This document shows positions 10,872-21,505 of a stretch of DNA of 64,000 nt, one piece after another. The stretch comes from an uncultured Alteromonadaceae bacterium (GTDB lineage Bacteria > Pseudomonadota > Gammaproteobacteria > Enterobacterales > Alteromonadaceae). The position numbers and the translations under genes are program-made. The stretch lies in NCBI GenBank assembly GCA_947503265.1, contig CANNDC010000008.1, positions 124,001 to 188,000 on the forward strand. The letters are read 5' to 3'. The notes under the pieces are model-generated. The model worked only from the letters and a program-made list of their open reading frames with translations. It was not told where the DNA came from and did no database searches. How positions within the stretch are numbered: position 1 is the first letter of the stretch; each line of letters opens with the position of its first letter.

Positions 10872-11678
10872 ATGCACACCAAGATCGACACGTTTTTTGC
10901 AAATTTATGGCAAGACTATTTATCCATTACGCCTTCCGCAAAAAAGGTTCATGAGTTGCTCGGCGAGTTTTCCGAGCAGACAGACTTGATCAATGATCAC
11001 GTCGCATTTAGAACGTTTAATATTGAAAAAATTAACTTGGAAAAGTTAGCAGCACATTTCTTAAGCCTCGGCTACGAAGAAAAAGGCCAATATAATTTTG
11101 AGTTGAAAAAATTAAACGCAAAACATTACGAGCATCCAGATAAAACCAAACCCAAGGTATTTATTAGTGAACTCATAGTCGACGCTTTTCCTGACAATAT
11201 TCAGCAAATTATTCGCAAAATGGTTAGCAATATTGCTACTGATGCATCAATGCAAGATGACTTTTTGTATTCAGGCAGACATTGGCAGATCACGAGTCAT
11301 GAATATGAGCAGCTTCTGGAAGTTTCAGAGTACGCCGCGTGGATGGCAGTATGGGGGTTCCGTGCCAATCACTTCACTGTGAGTGTTAATCATATGAAAC
11401 ACTTTCAGGTACTTGCGGACGTCAATGCTAAGTTAAAGCAAGCCGGTTTCGTACTGAATACGTCGGGTGGTGAAATTAAAGGTGGACCAGAAGTGTTGTT
11501 AGCTCAGTCATCTACCATGGCTGACAAAATCATGGTTGAATTTACCGATTCCAAAAAATTGGTTCCAAGTTGTTTTTACGAATTTGCTCAACGCTACAAG
11601 CAACACAATGGTGAGCTCTATCACGGCTTTGTAGCTGCATCTGCCGATAAGATTTTCGAGAGTACCAACAGCAAGTAA
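10872..11678 (+). CDS. DUF1338 family protein (2-oxoadipate dioxygenase/decarboxylase-like)
   Basis: 268 aa, in the DUF1338 family, which includes the Fe(II)-dependent 2-oxoadipate dioxygenase/decarboxylase HglS/YdcJ. Candidate metal ligands are in INDHVAFRTF and RANHFTVSVNH, plus Glu in a later strand (IMVEFTD). It follows astD by 21 nt and is probably cotranscribed. The ast-DUF1338 linkage is, to my knowledge, common in Alteromonadales and Shewanella. The substrate in this context is not established; an amino-acid-derived 2-oxo acid is a reasonable guess. Confidence 0.75.
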   Translation: MHTKIDTFFANLWQDYLSITPSAKKVHELLGEFSEQTDLINDHVAFRTFNIEKINLEKLAAHFLSLGYEEKGQYNFELKKLNAKHYEHPDKTKPKVFISELIVDAFPDNIQQIIRKMVSNIATDASMQDDFLYSGRHWQITSHEYEQLLEVSEYAAWMAVWGFRANHFTVSVNHMKHFQVLADVNAKLKQAGFVLNTSGGEIKGGPEVLLAQSSTMADKIMVEFTDSKKLVPSCFYEFAQRYKQHNGELYHGFVAASADKIFESTNSK

Positions 11679-11699
11679 TCATTGTTTTAGCGCAGTAAA

Positions 11700-13658
11700 T
11701 CATTTGAGAGAAAGCAGTATTTGACGAATATCAGCATAGCGTATTTCAGCGCACATACCGTGCCCTTGAATCGTACGTGCCCTGACTCTGGTTAAAAACG
11801 GGGAGGCGATGCCTGCTAAAAAACGGCAGTAGCTATCCATGGTGGGAGGCTCCCCTATAACTTGAGTAAACTTAAACTCTAATTCTTGCAAGGTCTGTTG
11901 CAACTTACCTAGATCCGGTGCAATAGCAGTAGTGGCCGCAGGTATATTGAGTTTTCCTGATACACATACATGACAATGTCCACAACCTTGCTTCTCCAAA
12001 TTGTTGAAATGGTCGTCATCAAAATAACGGCACAAATTGACGCTCAAACACGTGTCTTGTTGGAAAAAATCTAATAGTGATGCAATTCTTCGTAATTCCT
12101 TAATTTCTTTTTCTTGGAAATAATTTGCTAAGTCTTTAGCCAATTCACTGACCTTGAGCAGCGCGCTATTCACCTCAAATACTTCCGTGTTGCGCTTACT
12201 TTGCAACTCTATATATCCCTTCTCATGTAAGTAATCCAATGCTGTTACAACACGTTTTCGAGATGCCGGATGGCGTTTAAAAAAGCCATCTGAGTCGAAA
12301 CTGGCCCAGACTTTTTTCTTAGCAGAGAAAAGAAATATCTCTCGGAGAAACTCTGCACGCTCTCCAACAAACTCGTGTAAAATCTGGTTTTCATCAACCA
12401 AGAATTTGAACTTAAATTCTGCAAAATAGGCATAAAGTGGTTTTAATACCCCGATTAACTCGAGTTGAACCAAAAGTGTTTTCAGAGGTAATTGGCGAAT
12501 ATTTGTCTGATTAGATAGCGGGATAAGCTGCATTTCCCAACGATTTTGATCAGTTTCAGTGTCAATGTGATTTAACAATGCCTCAATTGCAGATTTCTCG
12601 GGCGTATCACCATATACAAAGTTTTCGAGGGTTGAGATATTGTCTAGATTGGCCATTACAAAGCAATCTGACTTATTACCATCTCGCCCCGCTCTGCCTA
12701 TTTCCTGACTATAACTTTCTAACGATTTTGGTAATTCATAGTGAACCACAAAACGAATATTAGCCTTGTCTATTCCCATTCCAAATGCGATGGTGGCAAC
12801 AACGATATTCAATTTCCCCTGCATAAAATCTGTTTGGATTTCTTGTCGAAGATCGTCCTTAAGACCTGCGTGATAGCTTCTGGCGTTCAGACCTGCTTGT
12901 TTTAATACTTTTGCAACCTCATCAGCTTGATGCTGCAAAGTCACATAGACAATGCCAGCTCCTGCTTTTGTCGAGAGATAGTCTAATAAAACAGACTCTT
13001 TTTTGTGCTGCGGGACGTATTCCACATTTAAATGTAGGTTATCTCGGTAAAAACCGGTTTGTACAACATTGTCCTCGTCAATAGAGAATTTTCGCGCCAT
13101 GTCACGCTTGACTTCCTTGGTAGCTGTCGCGGTTAACAACAGCGCCAAAGGCGCATTTAGTTCGTTTTGATATTGTGGCAACTTTAGATAATCTGGCCGA
13201 AAGTTATGTCCCCACTCTGAAATACAATGCGCTTCATCAACGACTAGCATCGAAAGTGGTACTGACTCAATAAACTGGCGAAAACGCTCGTTTTTAAAAC
13301 GTTCTACAGACACCATTAGAATTTTAGTTTGCCCTGAACGAACATCACTAATAACCTGATTATATTCGATGAACGAGAGGCTAGAATCAATCTTCGCGGC
13401 AGGAATATTGTGCGATTGTAAAAACTCCAATTGATCTTTCATTAGCGCCAATAGCGGTGAAACCACTAAAGTGGGGTGAGGCAAATACAGTGCTGTGAAC
13501 TGATAACAAAGTGACTTACCTGAGCCTGTTGGAAAGATAGCAATACTCGATTTCCCATCTAGTAAACGTTGAACCACGTCTTGCTGCCCCTGCCTAAAAC
13601 TATCAAAACCAAATTGATGTTTTAAGTTGAGCTCAATGTCATGATGTTTGTGTGTCAC
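11700..13658 (-). CDS. RecQ-like ATP-dependent DNA helicase
   Basis: 652 aa superfamily-2 3'-5' DNA helicase. Walker A is FPTGSGKSLCYQ near residue 41, the DEAH box is VVDEAHCISEWGHNFRPDY, and motif VI is SYSQEIGRAGRDG. A RecQ-C-terminal zinc cluster is indicated by CLSVNLCRYFDDD and CGHCHVC. The region beyond ~540 (TIQGHGMCAEIRYADIR) is not a canonical HRDC domain, so this is a RecQ-family paralogue rather than clearly RecQ itself. It stands alone, convergent with the DUF1338 gene. Confidence 0.9.
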   Translation of the reverse strand: MTHKHHDIELNLKHQFGFDSFRQGQQDVVQRLLDGKSSIAIFPTGSGKSLCYQFTALYLPHPTLVVSPLLALMKDQLEFLQSHNIPAAKIDSSLSFIEYNQVISDVRSGQTKILMVSVERFKNERFRQFIESVPLSMLVVDEAHCISEWGHNFRPDYLKLPQYQNELNAPLALLLTATATKEVKRDMARKFSIDEDNVVQTGFYRDNLHLNVEYVPQHKKESVLLDYLSTKAGAGIVYVTLQHQADEVAKVLKQAGLNARSYHAGLKDDLRQEIQTDFMQGKLNIVVATIAFGMGIDKANIRFVVHYELPKSLESYSQEIGRAGRDGNKSDCFVMANLDNISTLENFVYGDTPEKSAIEALLNHIDTETDQNRWEMQLIPLSNQTNIRQLPLKTLLVQLELIGVLKPLYAYFAEFKFKFLVDENQILHEFVGERAEFLREIFLFSAKKKVWASFDSDGFFKRHPASRKRVVTALDYLHEKGYIELQSKRNTEVFEVNSALLKVSELAKDLANYFQEKEIKELRRIASLLDFFQQDTCLSVNLCRYFDDDHFNNLEKQGCGHCHVCVSGKLNIPAATTAIAPDLGKLQQTLQELEFKFTQVIGEPPTMDSYCRFLAGIASPFLTRVRARTIQGHGMCAEIRYADIRQILLSLK

Positions 13659-13853
13659 TAGCGGTCCTTTTTACGCGGTGTCTATTGCAAACACAGCAAT
13701 ATATTGACGATACTAGAGAGGGATTGAGGGCTAAGCAATAGCCCGATGTGAAATCTAGACCGCTGAAAAACAAATATCCTAGTAAAATCAAACGCCTCCC
13801 ATTGTAGGAAGGTCATTTTGAATCATCCAGATCTAGGGCGAGCTCTTCTCAAT

Positions 13854-16172
13854 TCAGCCATCTCCAGCAGTGTCATTGTTTTCTTGTCCGTTTTCATCGG
13901 GAGATGCAGATTTTGCACTTGCTAGTTCTACTTCCACGCCATCAACACGTTGCAATCCTCGTGGTAGTTTATTTCCTCTGCGCCCTCTCTCACCCTGATA
14001 ATGTGCTAGATCGTTGGGAGTGAGTGTCATCCCCCGTTTTCCAGCGACAATTTTGACGCTAGCGCCATCGGGCACAATTGCTAAGGCGATCACAAATTCT
14101 TCTCGTGATTTCGCTTTGGCCGATGGAATATTAATAATCTTATTGCCTTTACCTTTGCCCAAGCTAGGTAAATCACGCAATGGGAACATCAACATTCTGC
14201 CTTCGTTAGAAATCGCCAAACACCAATCAGACTCAATATTGTGTAAAGGTTGAGGTTTGATGACTTTAGCGCCAGACGGCAGAGAAACAAATGCTTTACC
14301 TGCTTTGTTTTTGCTAATCATATCGGCGAATTTACCGACAAACCCATAACCTGCATCGGAGGCAACTAGATACCTCTGCTCATCCTGCCCCATAATCACA
14401 TGTTGAAAAGTCTCACCACCAACGATGTTAAATTTCCCCGTCAATGGTTCTCCTTGGCTACGCGCGGAAGGCAAGCCATGGGCATCACAAGCGAAAGTAC
14501 GCCCTGACGAGTCTAAAAATACCGCTTGCTGATTGCTCCGGCCTTTGGCGCTGGACAAGTATTCATCTCCGGCTTTGTAACTCAAACCTTCGACATCAAT
14601 ATCATGACCTTTAGCACAACGCGCCCAACCTTTCTCCGATAGCACCACGGTAACTGCTTCACTAGGAACCAGTTCTTTCTCTGATAATGCTTTAGCTTCG
14701 CCACGTTCAACGATTGGAGAGCGTCTGTCGTCGCCATATTTTTCGGCGTCAGCAAGAATTTCTTTCTTGATGAGGGTTTTTAGTCGACGGTCGGAACCCA
14801 AGAGTGTTTGCAATTCGTCACGCTCTTTGGCTAACTCATCTTGCTCGCTTTTTATTTTGAATTCTTCAAGTTTCGCAAGGTGTCGTAATTTTAATTCGAG
14901 TATAGCTTCGGCTTGAATATCCGTCAGACTGAACCGCGCGATTAACTCTTTCTTCGGCTCGTCTTCATATCGAATAATGCGAATCACTTCATCGATATTC
15001 AAAAATGCAATCAACAAACCTTCAAGGATGTGCAAGCGTGCAAGAACTTTATCAAGACGGAACTGTAAACGTCGAGTTACCGTATCTTTTCTGAATTTTA
15101 GCCACTCAGTGAGGATAGTTCGCAGATCTTTTACTTGCGGACGACCATCTAAGCCAATCATATTGATATTGACGCGATAGTTTTTCTCAAGGTCTGTGGT
15201 AGCAAACAGATGTTGCATCAGTTGTTCGACATCGACCCGATTTGATCTAGGCGTGATAACTAAGCGAGTTGGGTTTTCGTGGTCTGATTCGTCACGTAGA
15301 TCACTGACCATCGGCAGTTTTTTGGCCTGCATTTGACCCGCAATCTGCTCCAATATTTTTCCGCCAGATGCTTGATGAGGAAGTGCTGTAACTATGACTT
15401 CACCGTTATCTTCATGAAAAACTGAACGCATTTTGATAGAGCCACGACCCGTCTCATACAATTTTGTGATGTCTTGTTTAGCGGTAATTATTTCAGCTTC
15501 AGTGGGATAATCAGGGCCTTGTACGAATTCTAATAATTCATGAAGTTCTGCTTTGGAATTATCCAGTAAATGCGCACAAGCACTTGCAACTTCACGAACG
15601 TTATGGGGTGGAATATCGGTTGCCATGCCAACCGCAATCCCGGTCACGCCATTCAGTAATATGTGTGGCAATCTGGCTGGCAGCACCATAGGTTCGTTGA
15701 GCGTTCCGTCAAAATTTGGTTGCCAGTCAACTGTCCCCTGCCCTAACTCCGTTAGAAGAACTTCACTAAACTTGGATAATCGCGATTCGGTGTAACGCAT
15801 TGCAGCAAATGATTTGGGATCATCTGGTGCGCCCCAGTTGCCTTGCCCGTCTACAAGTGGATAGCGGTAGGAAAAGGGTTGTGCCATCAACACCATGGCT
15901 TCATAACAAGCAGAATCGCCATGTGGATGGAATTTACCTAATACATCACCGACTGTCCGAGCAGATTTTTTGTATTTCGCTGCGGCACTCAGACCGAGTT
16001 CAGACATCGCGTAGACAATACGACGCTGAACCGGTTTTAAGCCATCCCCAATGTGAGGAAGTGCTCGATCCATGATGACATACATGGAATAGTTCAAATA
16101 AGACTCTTCGGTAAATCTAGCTAGGCCTAATTGTTCGATACCGTCGTTATTAATGGTTAGGTCTTCACTCAT
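13854..16172 (-). CDS. parC: DNA topoisomerase IV subunit A
   Basis: Decatenates daughter chromosomes with ParE. 772 aa. The active-site tyrosine is Tyr127 in AAMRYTES. The quinolone-determining region reads [12 protein letters not shown], with Ser87 and Glu91 at the positions equal to E. coli Ser80/Glu84, so the sequence has the sensitive form. The C-terminal beta-pinwheel region is present, and the tail is short and acidic. parE is not adjacent. The next gene downstream follows after 27 nt in the same direction of transcription relative to the upstream 16200-17330 gene, so the two may be cotranscribed. Confidence 0.97.
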   Translation of the reverse strand: MSEDLTINNDGIEQLGLARFTEESYLNYSMYVIMDRALPHIGDGLKPVQRRIVYAMSELGLSAAAKYKKSARTVGDVLGKFHPHGDSACYEAMVLMAQPFSYRYPLVDGQGNWGAPDDPKSFAAMRYTESRLSKFSEVLLTELGQGTVDWQPNFDGTLNEPMVLPARLPHILLNGVTGIAVGMATDIPPHNVREVASACAHLLDNSKAELHELLEFVQGPDYPTEAEIITAKQDITKLYETGRGSIKMRSVFHEDNGEVIVTALPHQASGGKILEQIAGQMQAKKLPMVSDLRDESDHENPTRLVITPRSNRVDVEQLMQHLFATTDLEKNYRVNINMIGLDGRPQVKDLRTILTEWLKFRKDTVTRRLQFRLDKVLARLHILEGLLIAFLNIDEVIRIIRYEDEPKKELIARFSLTDIQAEAILELKLRHLAKLEEFKIKSEQDELAKERDELQTLLGSDRRLKTLIKKEILADAEKYGDDRRSPIVERGEAKALSEKELVPSEAVTVVLSEKGWARCAKGHDIDVEGLSYKAGDEYLSSAKGRSNQQAVFLDSSGRTFACDAHGLPSARSQGEPLTGKFNIVGGETFQHVIMGQDEQRYLVASDAGYGFVGKFADMISKNKAGKAFVSLPSGAKVIKPQPLHNIESDWCLAISNEGRMLMFPLRDLPSLGKGKGNKIINIPSAKAKSREEFVIALAIVPDGASVKIVAGKRGMTLTPNDLAHYQGERGRRGNKLPRGLQRVDGVEVELASAKSASPDENGQENNDTAGDG

Positions 16173-16199
16173 ACGGGTAATTGTCTGCCATTTTTTTAG

Positions 16200-17330
16200 T
16201 TATTTTTTGTAGGTTACCTTATAAATTGCATTAGCGAAATCATCAGACACTAGCAAACTGCCATCTGGCAAAGTCAAAAAGGCCACTGGGCGTCCCCAAG
16301 CTGTTTCATCACTGTTCAAAAATCCTTCAATAAAAGGTTTGTAATCAATAATTTTATTATTTTCCAATATCGCAACCATAACGCGATAGCCAGATTTTTT
16401 AGAACGGTTCCATGAACCGTGCTCGGCAACAAATAATTTGTTTTTGTACGCCTTTGGAAATTGTTCACCTTGATAAAAATGAATTCCCAATGGAGCTACA
16501 TGGGCAGCTAAGTTGCGCTCTGGATAAACATAATCTTTTTTGTTTTTACCTTTTCCAAATTCAGGATCTTCAACGTAACCACCATGAAAATAGGGATAAC
16601 CAAAGTGTTGGCCCATCTCACTGACGCGGTTAATTTCACATGGCGGCGTATTATCCCCCATCCAATCTCTACCATTGTCACTGAACCACAATTCCTTGGT
16701 TGCTGGATGCCAGTCGAAACCCACGGTGTTACGAACACCCTTTGCTACCCATTGCTTTTCCTTGGTTTTCAGGTTGTAACGCAATATGCTCGCAAAATCT
16801 GGGTTGTTCCATTTATCATCGCCATTCGTTTCGCAAATATTACAAGGCGCTCCTACGGGAACATAAAGCCAACCCTCGGGACCAAAATCGATGTTTTTCC
16901 AACCATGATGATTTTCATTTGGTAGACCGTCAATCACCACTTCTGGCTCAGGAGATTTCTCATAATTTTTGTCAATGTTACTAAATTTCAATATCTGGCT
17001 AACTTCAGAAACATAAAGGTCGCCGTCTTTGTATGTTAATCCTGACGGCATTGTTAAATCTTCGGCGATAAGTACCACTTTGTCGCCAACGCCGTCTTTG
17101 TTGGTATCCACGACAGCATGGACTTTACCTTCTCCTCGACTACCCACGTAGAGAACGCCTGTTTTGCCAAGGGCCATTTGACGAGCATTTTTCACTTCAG
17201 TGGCATAAGTTTGAATAGAAAATCCCTCAGGTAGAATGAGTTTTTCTAATGGAAGATCCTTAGCGCTGGCATATTGAGTTAAACTTGCGGCTAACAGAAC
17301 CGTTAGCAATAATGTTAAAATGGGTTTCAC
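16200..17330 (-). CDS. secreted sorbosone-dehydrogenase-like (PQQ-type) beta-propeller protein
   Basis: 376 aa with a signal peptide (MKPILTLLLTVLLAASLTQYASA). The mature part is a six-bladed beta-propeller like the soluble glucose/L-sorbosone dehydrogenase family: LPEGFSIQTYATEVKNARQMALG, NHHGWKNIDFGPEGWLYVPVGAP, FDWHPATKELWFSDNGRDWMGDN and FVAEHGSWNRS are typical blade segments. PQQ dependence is inferred from the family. Periplasmic aldose or aldehyde oxidation is possible but the substrate is unknown. It lies just upstream of parC. Confidence 0.8.
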   Translation of the reverse strand: MKPILTLLLTVLLAASLTQYASAKDLPLEKLILPEGFSIQTYATEVKNARQMALGKTGVLYVGSRGEGKVHAVVDTNKDGVGDKVVLIAEDLTMPSGLTYKDGDLYVSEVSQILKFSNIDKNYEKSPEPEVVIDGLPNENHHGWKNIDFGPEGWLYVPVGAPCNICETNGDDKWNNPDFASILRYNLKTKEKQWVAKGVRNTVGFDWHPATKELWFSDNGRDWMGDNTPPCEINRVSEMGQHFGYPYFHGGYVEDPEFGKGKNKKDYVYPERNLAAHVAPLGIHFYQGEQFPKAYKNKLFVAEHGSWNRSKKSGYRVMVAILENNKIIDYKPFIEGFLNSDETAWGRPVAFLTLPDGSLLVSDDFANAIYKVTYKK

Positions 17331-17489
17331 GGGGATTATTCCTTAATGCTCAATAATTGACGCTTAAGATAGGTTATTAACAGTTAACAATCAATACCGT
17401 GTGCGAGTTCAAAACGAGATATCGACTTGGTTGAAAATAGTGTCGCGTCAATGTTTAATGGCGGTTGAAAAAATTAGCATGCAGAGAAT

Positions 17490-20400
17490 ATGAATCTAGC
17501 CCTTCTACGAATTTGTTTGAACAGTTTTCTGTTATTTGTTCTTCTTTCACCTTTTGCGGCAAAATCGCAAAATACGCTGCAACTCATTAATAGTAATGAA
17601 ACCATTAGTTTGAATGGGCATCTGTCTATTCTGCAAGAAGGAAAAACACCTCTCACCATTGCACAAATTCGAAAACGAAAATCTGAATTCGTAAGAATCT
17701 CCAAAAAGCCGAATCAAGGTATGCATGATACTGGAATTTGGGTCCACAGTTCTTTTAGCAATGTCACTGATGCCGAAGAATGGATAATTGATATTAGCTT
17801 TTCACATCTGGACAAGGTGGATTTTTATCTCTTTGACGGTACCACTCTATTAGCTTCTGCTAACCAAGGTACGCAAAGGCTCGGGCGAGATTATCGTTTT
17901 CCAACCTTAAAAGCTACTCTGCCCTATGCCACTCCGATTGACCTATTTATTAGGGTTGAGGCTTCTCAATTAAATATCGTTATTCCAATTGATATTCAGT
18001 CTTATAAAAAGCACATGCGTTCAAATTTTTGGGACAACTTAATATGGGGGTTGTTCTACGGCGGACTGTTTATTTTGGCTATCTATAACTTAATTTTATA
18101 CATCGGCAATAGAGAATTGAGTTTGCTTGCTTTTGTGGCTTATGTTTCCTCGGCACTGGTATGGAAGTTTATATGGGGAGGGCATTTTGCTATGGTTTTC
18201 CCAAACGGATTCACACCTTGGTTAAGCCAACATATTGCACTAATTTTTATCTTACTTGGCATAACTGCAGGGCTATTTACCTATTCGTTTCTAGAAGCGA
18301 AACGTACTGCTCCAAAATCCGCTCCTTTTGTATTTTCCACTATTGTCCTATTTGCAATTCTCGGTTTCTGTTCTTCACTCAATCTCATTCCAGCTCAATG
18401 GCAAAATATGATAGTCCACGTTTCCGGTCTTCTCGCAATATTGATTTATATTTCGGCTGGAATCGAAAGTTACATTAATAAGGTTAAATCTGCGCGCTAC
18501 TTTATTTTAGCTTGGGTAATTTTCGCATTTTGCTCACTGTTGGGAATGTTGACCTTGTTTGGGTATGTCCCTTCGAATTTGTTTACCATTTATTGTTTCC
18601 AAGCCGGTATTTTTATCAAAGTGAGCTTGTTCTCAATTGCAATTATGGACAAAAGTAGAGGGCAATTGGAAAGCGAAGTTCTGCATGCAACAAATGATTT
18701 ACGCAACAACTTGGAGTACATAGAAGAACAAAATGCAAGGCTAGATATTGCTAGGAAAGATGCGATTAATGCTAGCCAAATTAAATCGCAATTCCTTGCT
18801 AATATGAGCCATGAAATTAGGACACCACTCAACGCCATATTAGGGTTCAGTAAAGAACTGAAAACGCTTCCCTTGCCCACTGACAAGCTTGAGCATGTGG
18901 TAATTATAAACTCTGCTGCAGATAGTTTGTTACGAATCGTCAACGATGTACTTGATGTGTCAAAAATAGAAGCCGGCAAGCTACAAATTAGCAATCATCC
19001 ATTTTCGCCCAACGAATTATTGGAAGATACCGTTAATGTTATGTCTCAGTCAGCGCAGCAGAAGCAACTTGAGTTTATTTTTAGGTTAGCCCCCTTACCG
19101 GAAAAGTTGGTTGGTGATTCTCAGCGGATACAGCAAGTTCTAATCAACTTACTAGGTAACGCCCTCAAATTTACCTCCAGCGGGCATATCAGCTTATCTG
19201 TGTCAGGAGAAACACTCGACAACAACACCTATCAAATGCAATTTCTTGTAGAAGACACCGGAATAGGTATTAGTCAGCAAGACCGTAAAAAACTTTTCAG
19301 TGCGTTCTCACAAATTGATGATGCTACGAGCCGCTCCTACCAGGGTACAGGATTAGGACTGGTGATTTGTAAGCAATTGGTGCAGATGATGGCGGGTAGA
19401 ATTGACCTCACTAGTGTGCCGGGAGAAGGCAGTTGCTTTTCTGTCACCATAAAAACAAATCTACTTAATAACACCAGTTCGTTTGCGCAAAATCAGTATT
19501 GGAAAGATCGACGAGTGGGTATTTATGATAGTTATTCTTTGTCCAAACACAGTTTGCATGGCTTATTAGGTCATGCGGGAGCGAATTCTGTCTTTGTCGA
19601 TTCGCTATTAGAAAACGAAGAATGCTTTGAAACCCTATTTGTATCCCTTCCCCAAAGTGAAATTGCTGATCGACAGAGAACATTGAACAGTATCCAGCCT
19701 GATCAATACCAGCAGCTAGTTTTGTTATATTCTGGGCAAAATCCAGAATCAATCCCAGAACGACTGCAAGAAAAGCTAGTTGCTACTCTACGACTTCCCT
19801 TGACCATTAGTAAGCTCGCCAGTATCAGTGATAAATCAAACATCATTGCCCACAACCCAACACAAGACAAACTGCATTCGCTTCCGCCTATTAATTTGTT
19901 GGCTGTAGATGATATAGAGATGAATCTTAAACTTTTAGAAACATGGCTTGCCAGAACTTCGGTTAATTTAACTCTGTCCTTCTCAGGAGAAGATGCAGTT
20001 AGCTTATGTCAAAAGCATGAATATGACTTAATCCTCATGGATGTTCAAATGCCTTCGATGGATGGTTTAATGGCGTCAAAATTGATTCGAAAAACAGAGT
20101 TGAATCTGGGGACCCCGATTGTCGCAGTGACAGCTCATGCATTGAAAGAAGAACAAGAAAGGCTACTCGCGTCGGGAATGGATGATTACTTGCCCAAGCC
20201 CATATCTTTGGAAGATTTAATTGAGTTGATTATTCGTTGGTGTGGAGAGAAAAATGTCAGTGAACAAGAACCTTCTGCAATAGATTGGACTTTGGCTGTT
20301 AAGCGCGCAAATGGCAATATTGATGCTGCCAAAGAGCTCTTTAATGCCTTCATTCAACAACTTCCCGAAATGGTCGAAGATATCGTTAACAATAAGAATG

Positions 20401-20603
20401 CCAATGATTATATTGCCTTGCAAAACAACGTGCACAAATTGCACGGCGTCAGTTGTTACACAGGTGTACCAAAACTGGAGGCGCTTTGTGATGAAATTGA
20501 GAGCGCTCTAAAAAATGCCGAACAACAATGGGCAAAAAGCCGCGTGGTGGATCTGGCAGACGAAGCATCAAGGGTATTAAATTTAGCAGAGATGGAAAGT
20601 TAA
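17490..20603 (+). CDS. hybrid sensor histidine kinase (7TMR-DISM, HisKA, HATPase, REC, HPt)
   Basis: 1037 aa multistep phosphorelay protein. After a signal-like N-terminus there is a periplasmic 7TMR-DISMED2-type sensor (~30-160), then a 7TM block (~175-395) and a short coiled coil. The histidine kinase core has His441 in NMSHEIRTPLNAIL, the N box NLLGNALKFTSSGH near 555, and a GTGLGLVICKQL G box. After a degenerate ~130-residue stretch comes a receiver domain with Asp851 in ILMDVQMPSMDG, and finally an HPt domain with His982 in NVHKLHG. No response regulator is adjacent, so the output is distant. DISM sensors often bind carbohydrate-like ligands; the ligand here is unknown. Confidence 0.92.
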   Translation: MNLALLRICLNSFLLFVLLSPFAAKSQNTLQLINSNETISLNGHLSILQEGKTPLTIAQIRKRKSEFVRISKKPNQGMHDTGIWVHSSFSNVTDAEEWIIDISFSHLDKVDFYLFDGTTLLASANQGTQRLGRDYRFPTLKATLPYATPIDLFIRVEASQLNIVIPIDIQSYKKHMRSNFWDNLIWGLFYGGLFILAIYNLILYIGNRELSLLAFVAYVSSALVWKFIWGGHFAMVFPNGFTPWLSQHIALIFILLGITAGLFTYSFLEAKRTAPKSAPFVFSTIVLFAILGFCSSLNLIPAQWQNMIVHVSGLLAILIYISAGIESYINKVKSARYFILAWVIFAFCSLLGMLTLFGYVPSNLFTIYCFQAGIFIKVSLFSIAIMDKSRGQLESEVLHATNDLRNNLEYIEEQNARLDIARKDAINASQIKSQFLANMSHEIRTPLNAILGFSKELKTLPLPTDKLEHVVIINSAADSLLRIVNDVLDVSKIEAGKLQISNHPFSPNELLEDTVNVMSQSAQQKQLEFIFRLAPLPEKLVGDSQRIQQVLINLLGNALKFTSSGHISLSVSGETLDNNTYQMQFLVEDTGIGISQQDRKKLFSAFSQIDDATSRSYQGTGLGLVICKQLVQMMAGRIDLTSVPGEGSCFSVTIKTNLLNNTSSFAQNQYWKDRRVGIYDSYSLSKHSLHGLLGHAGANSVFVDSLLENEECFETLFVSLPQSEIADRQRTLNSIQPDQYQQLVLLYSGQNPESIPERLQEKLVATLRLPLTISKLASISDKSNIIAHNPTQDKLHSLPPINLLAVDDIEMNLKLLETWLARTSVNLTLSFSGEDAVSLCQKHEYDLILMDVQMPSMDGLMASKLIRKTELNLGTPIVAVTAHALKEEQERLLASGMDDYLPKPISLEDLIELIIRWCGEKNVSEQEPSAIDWTLAVKRANGNIDAAKELFNAFIQQLPEMVEDIVNNKNANDYIALQNNVHKLHGVSCYTGVPKLEALCDEIESALKNAEQQWAKSRVVDLADEASRVLNLAEMES

Positions 20604-21295
20604 GGTTGAATTTCACTGTTAACTTGAGACTGACAGTCTCTAAGCAGACTCACAAAATCTTCTGTGCTGCGATCAAGCTCCGAAGCAGAAATAAACAAGT
20701 CAAACCCTAGTGATGCTCGTAGTTTAGTCATTCTGTTAGCTAACATTGCAGGAATACCCGTGATTGTTTGCCCGTCAGATGCTTTAAATCTATCGTCTTC
20801 AATCAAATCTGCACTATAACATCCGCCCGTGGTGCATTGGTTGCCTTGCAACAGCAATGGCCGTTGCTCAAGCAACAAATTAGTTGCAAGACGAGGGGAG
20901 ATACTAGCCAGTAGAGGTTGATACTCTCGTAATTTTATTCCCACCATACCGAGTTTTTTATGTTCAATTCCGGAAGTGACTTTAGGCACATCTACACGCT
21001 GGATATTTTGCCAATCTAGGCTCCAAACACCATGGCGATGCCGATAGACTATCTGAGTTTTTGTTAACTCAATGCTATGTTCTGGTTCACGAATTTTGAA
21101 CCAACCAATAAGCATGGTAACTATACCGGCGCTTAACGCAAAAACACCGATGAGAAAAAGCGATCTGGGTAACAAACTGATAAGAATAAACGACAAACAA
21201 AGCACAACCAAACCGATAGAGAAGGTAGTCAGGCCATTGCGTTTCGATGTTGCTCGAATAAAGATAGATTCGTCTGTTGTCGATTTATTTTCCAT
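20600..21295 (-). CDS. DUF2982 two-TM membrane protein
   Basis: About 231 residues from ATG 21295 (a TTG three codons upstream is possible). Two adjacent hydrophobic helices lie near residues 22-64 (FSIGLVVLCLSFILISLL and LIGVFALSAGIVTMLIGWF). These precede a soluble domain with HSIELTKTQIVYRHRHGVWSLDWQNIQRVDVP, a PH-like beta pattern as recalled for DUF2982. Function unknown. It overlaps the convergent histidine kinase stop by 4 nt and follows a tiny ORF by 19-28 nt. Confidence 0.65.
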   Translation of the reverse strand: MENKSTTDESIFIRATSKRNGLTTFSIGLVVLCLSFILISLLPRSLFLIGVFALSAGIVTMLIGWFKIREPEHSIELTKTQIVYRHRHGVWSLDWQNIQRVDVPKVTSGIEHKKLGMVGIKLREYQPLLASISPRLATNLLLEQRPLLLQGNQCTTGGCYSADLIEDDRFKASDGQTITGIPAMLANRMTKLRASLGFDLFISASELDRSTEDFVSLLRDCQSQVNSEIQP

Positions 21296-21323
21296 AGAAT
21301 TCAACCATTCAATATCTAGCGCC

Positions 21324-21455
21324 CTAGTTAGGTGACCAAAAAAGCCAAAACGCTAAACACATAATAATACCCCACAACACGATGAGTCGTAATTGCATAC
21401 AATATTGACAGTCCGTTCTCCACCAGCGGATTATCGCTTTAAAATTAATACGCAT
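21324..21455 (-). CDS. candidate 43-aa single-TM small protein
   Basis: A 43-codon ATG ORF not previously flagged, just upstream of and in the same direction as the DUF2982 gene. The predicted peptide begins MRINFKAIIRWWRTDCQYCM, then a hydrophobic helix (residues ~22-40, Leu/Ile/Trp-rich) ending in SPN. It has a positively charged N-terminal side, a CQYC pair, five Trp residues and an N-in membrane topology by the positive-inside rule. No good Shine-Dalgarno is visible, which lowers confidence. The ORF fills most of an otherwise empty 200-nt gap. Confidence 0.4.
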   Translation of the reverse strand: MRINFKAIIRWWRTDCQYCMQLRLIVLWGIIMCLAFWLFWSPN

Positions 21456-21505
21456 AAAAAGCATTGTAAGCCCAAACTAGGGTGAGCTGGTAGTATTATC
21501 AATCT

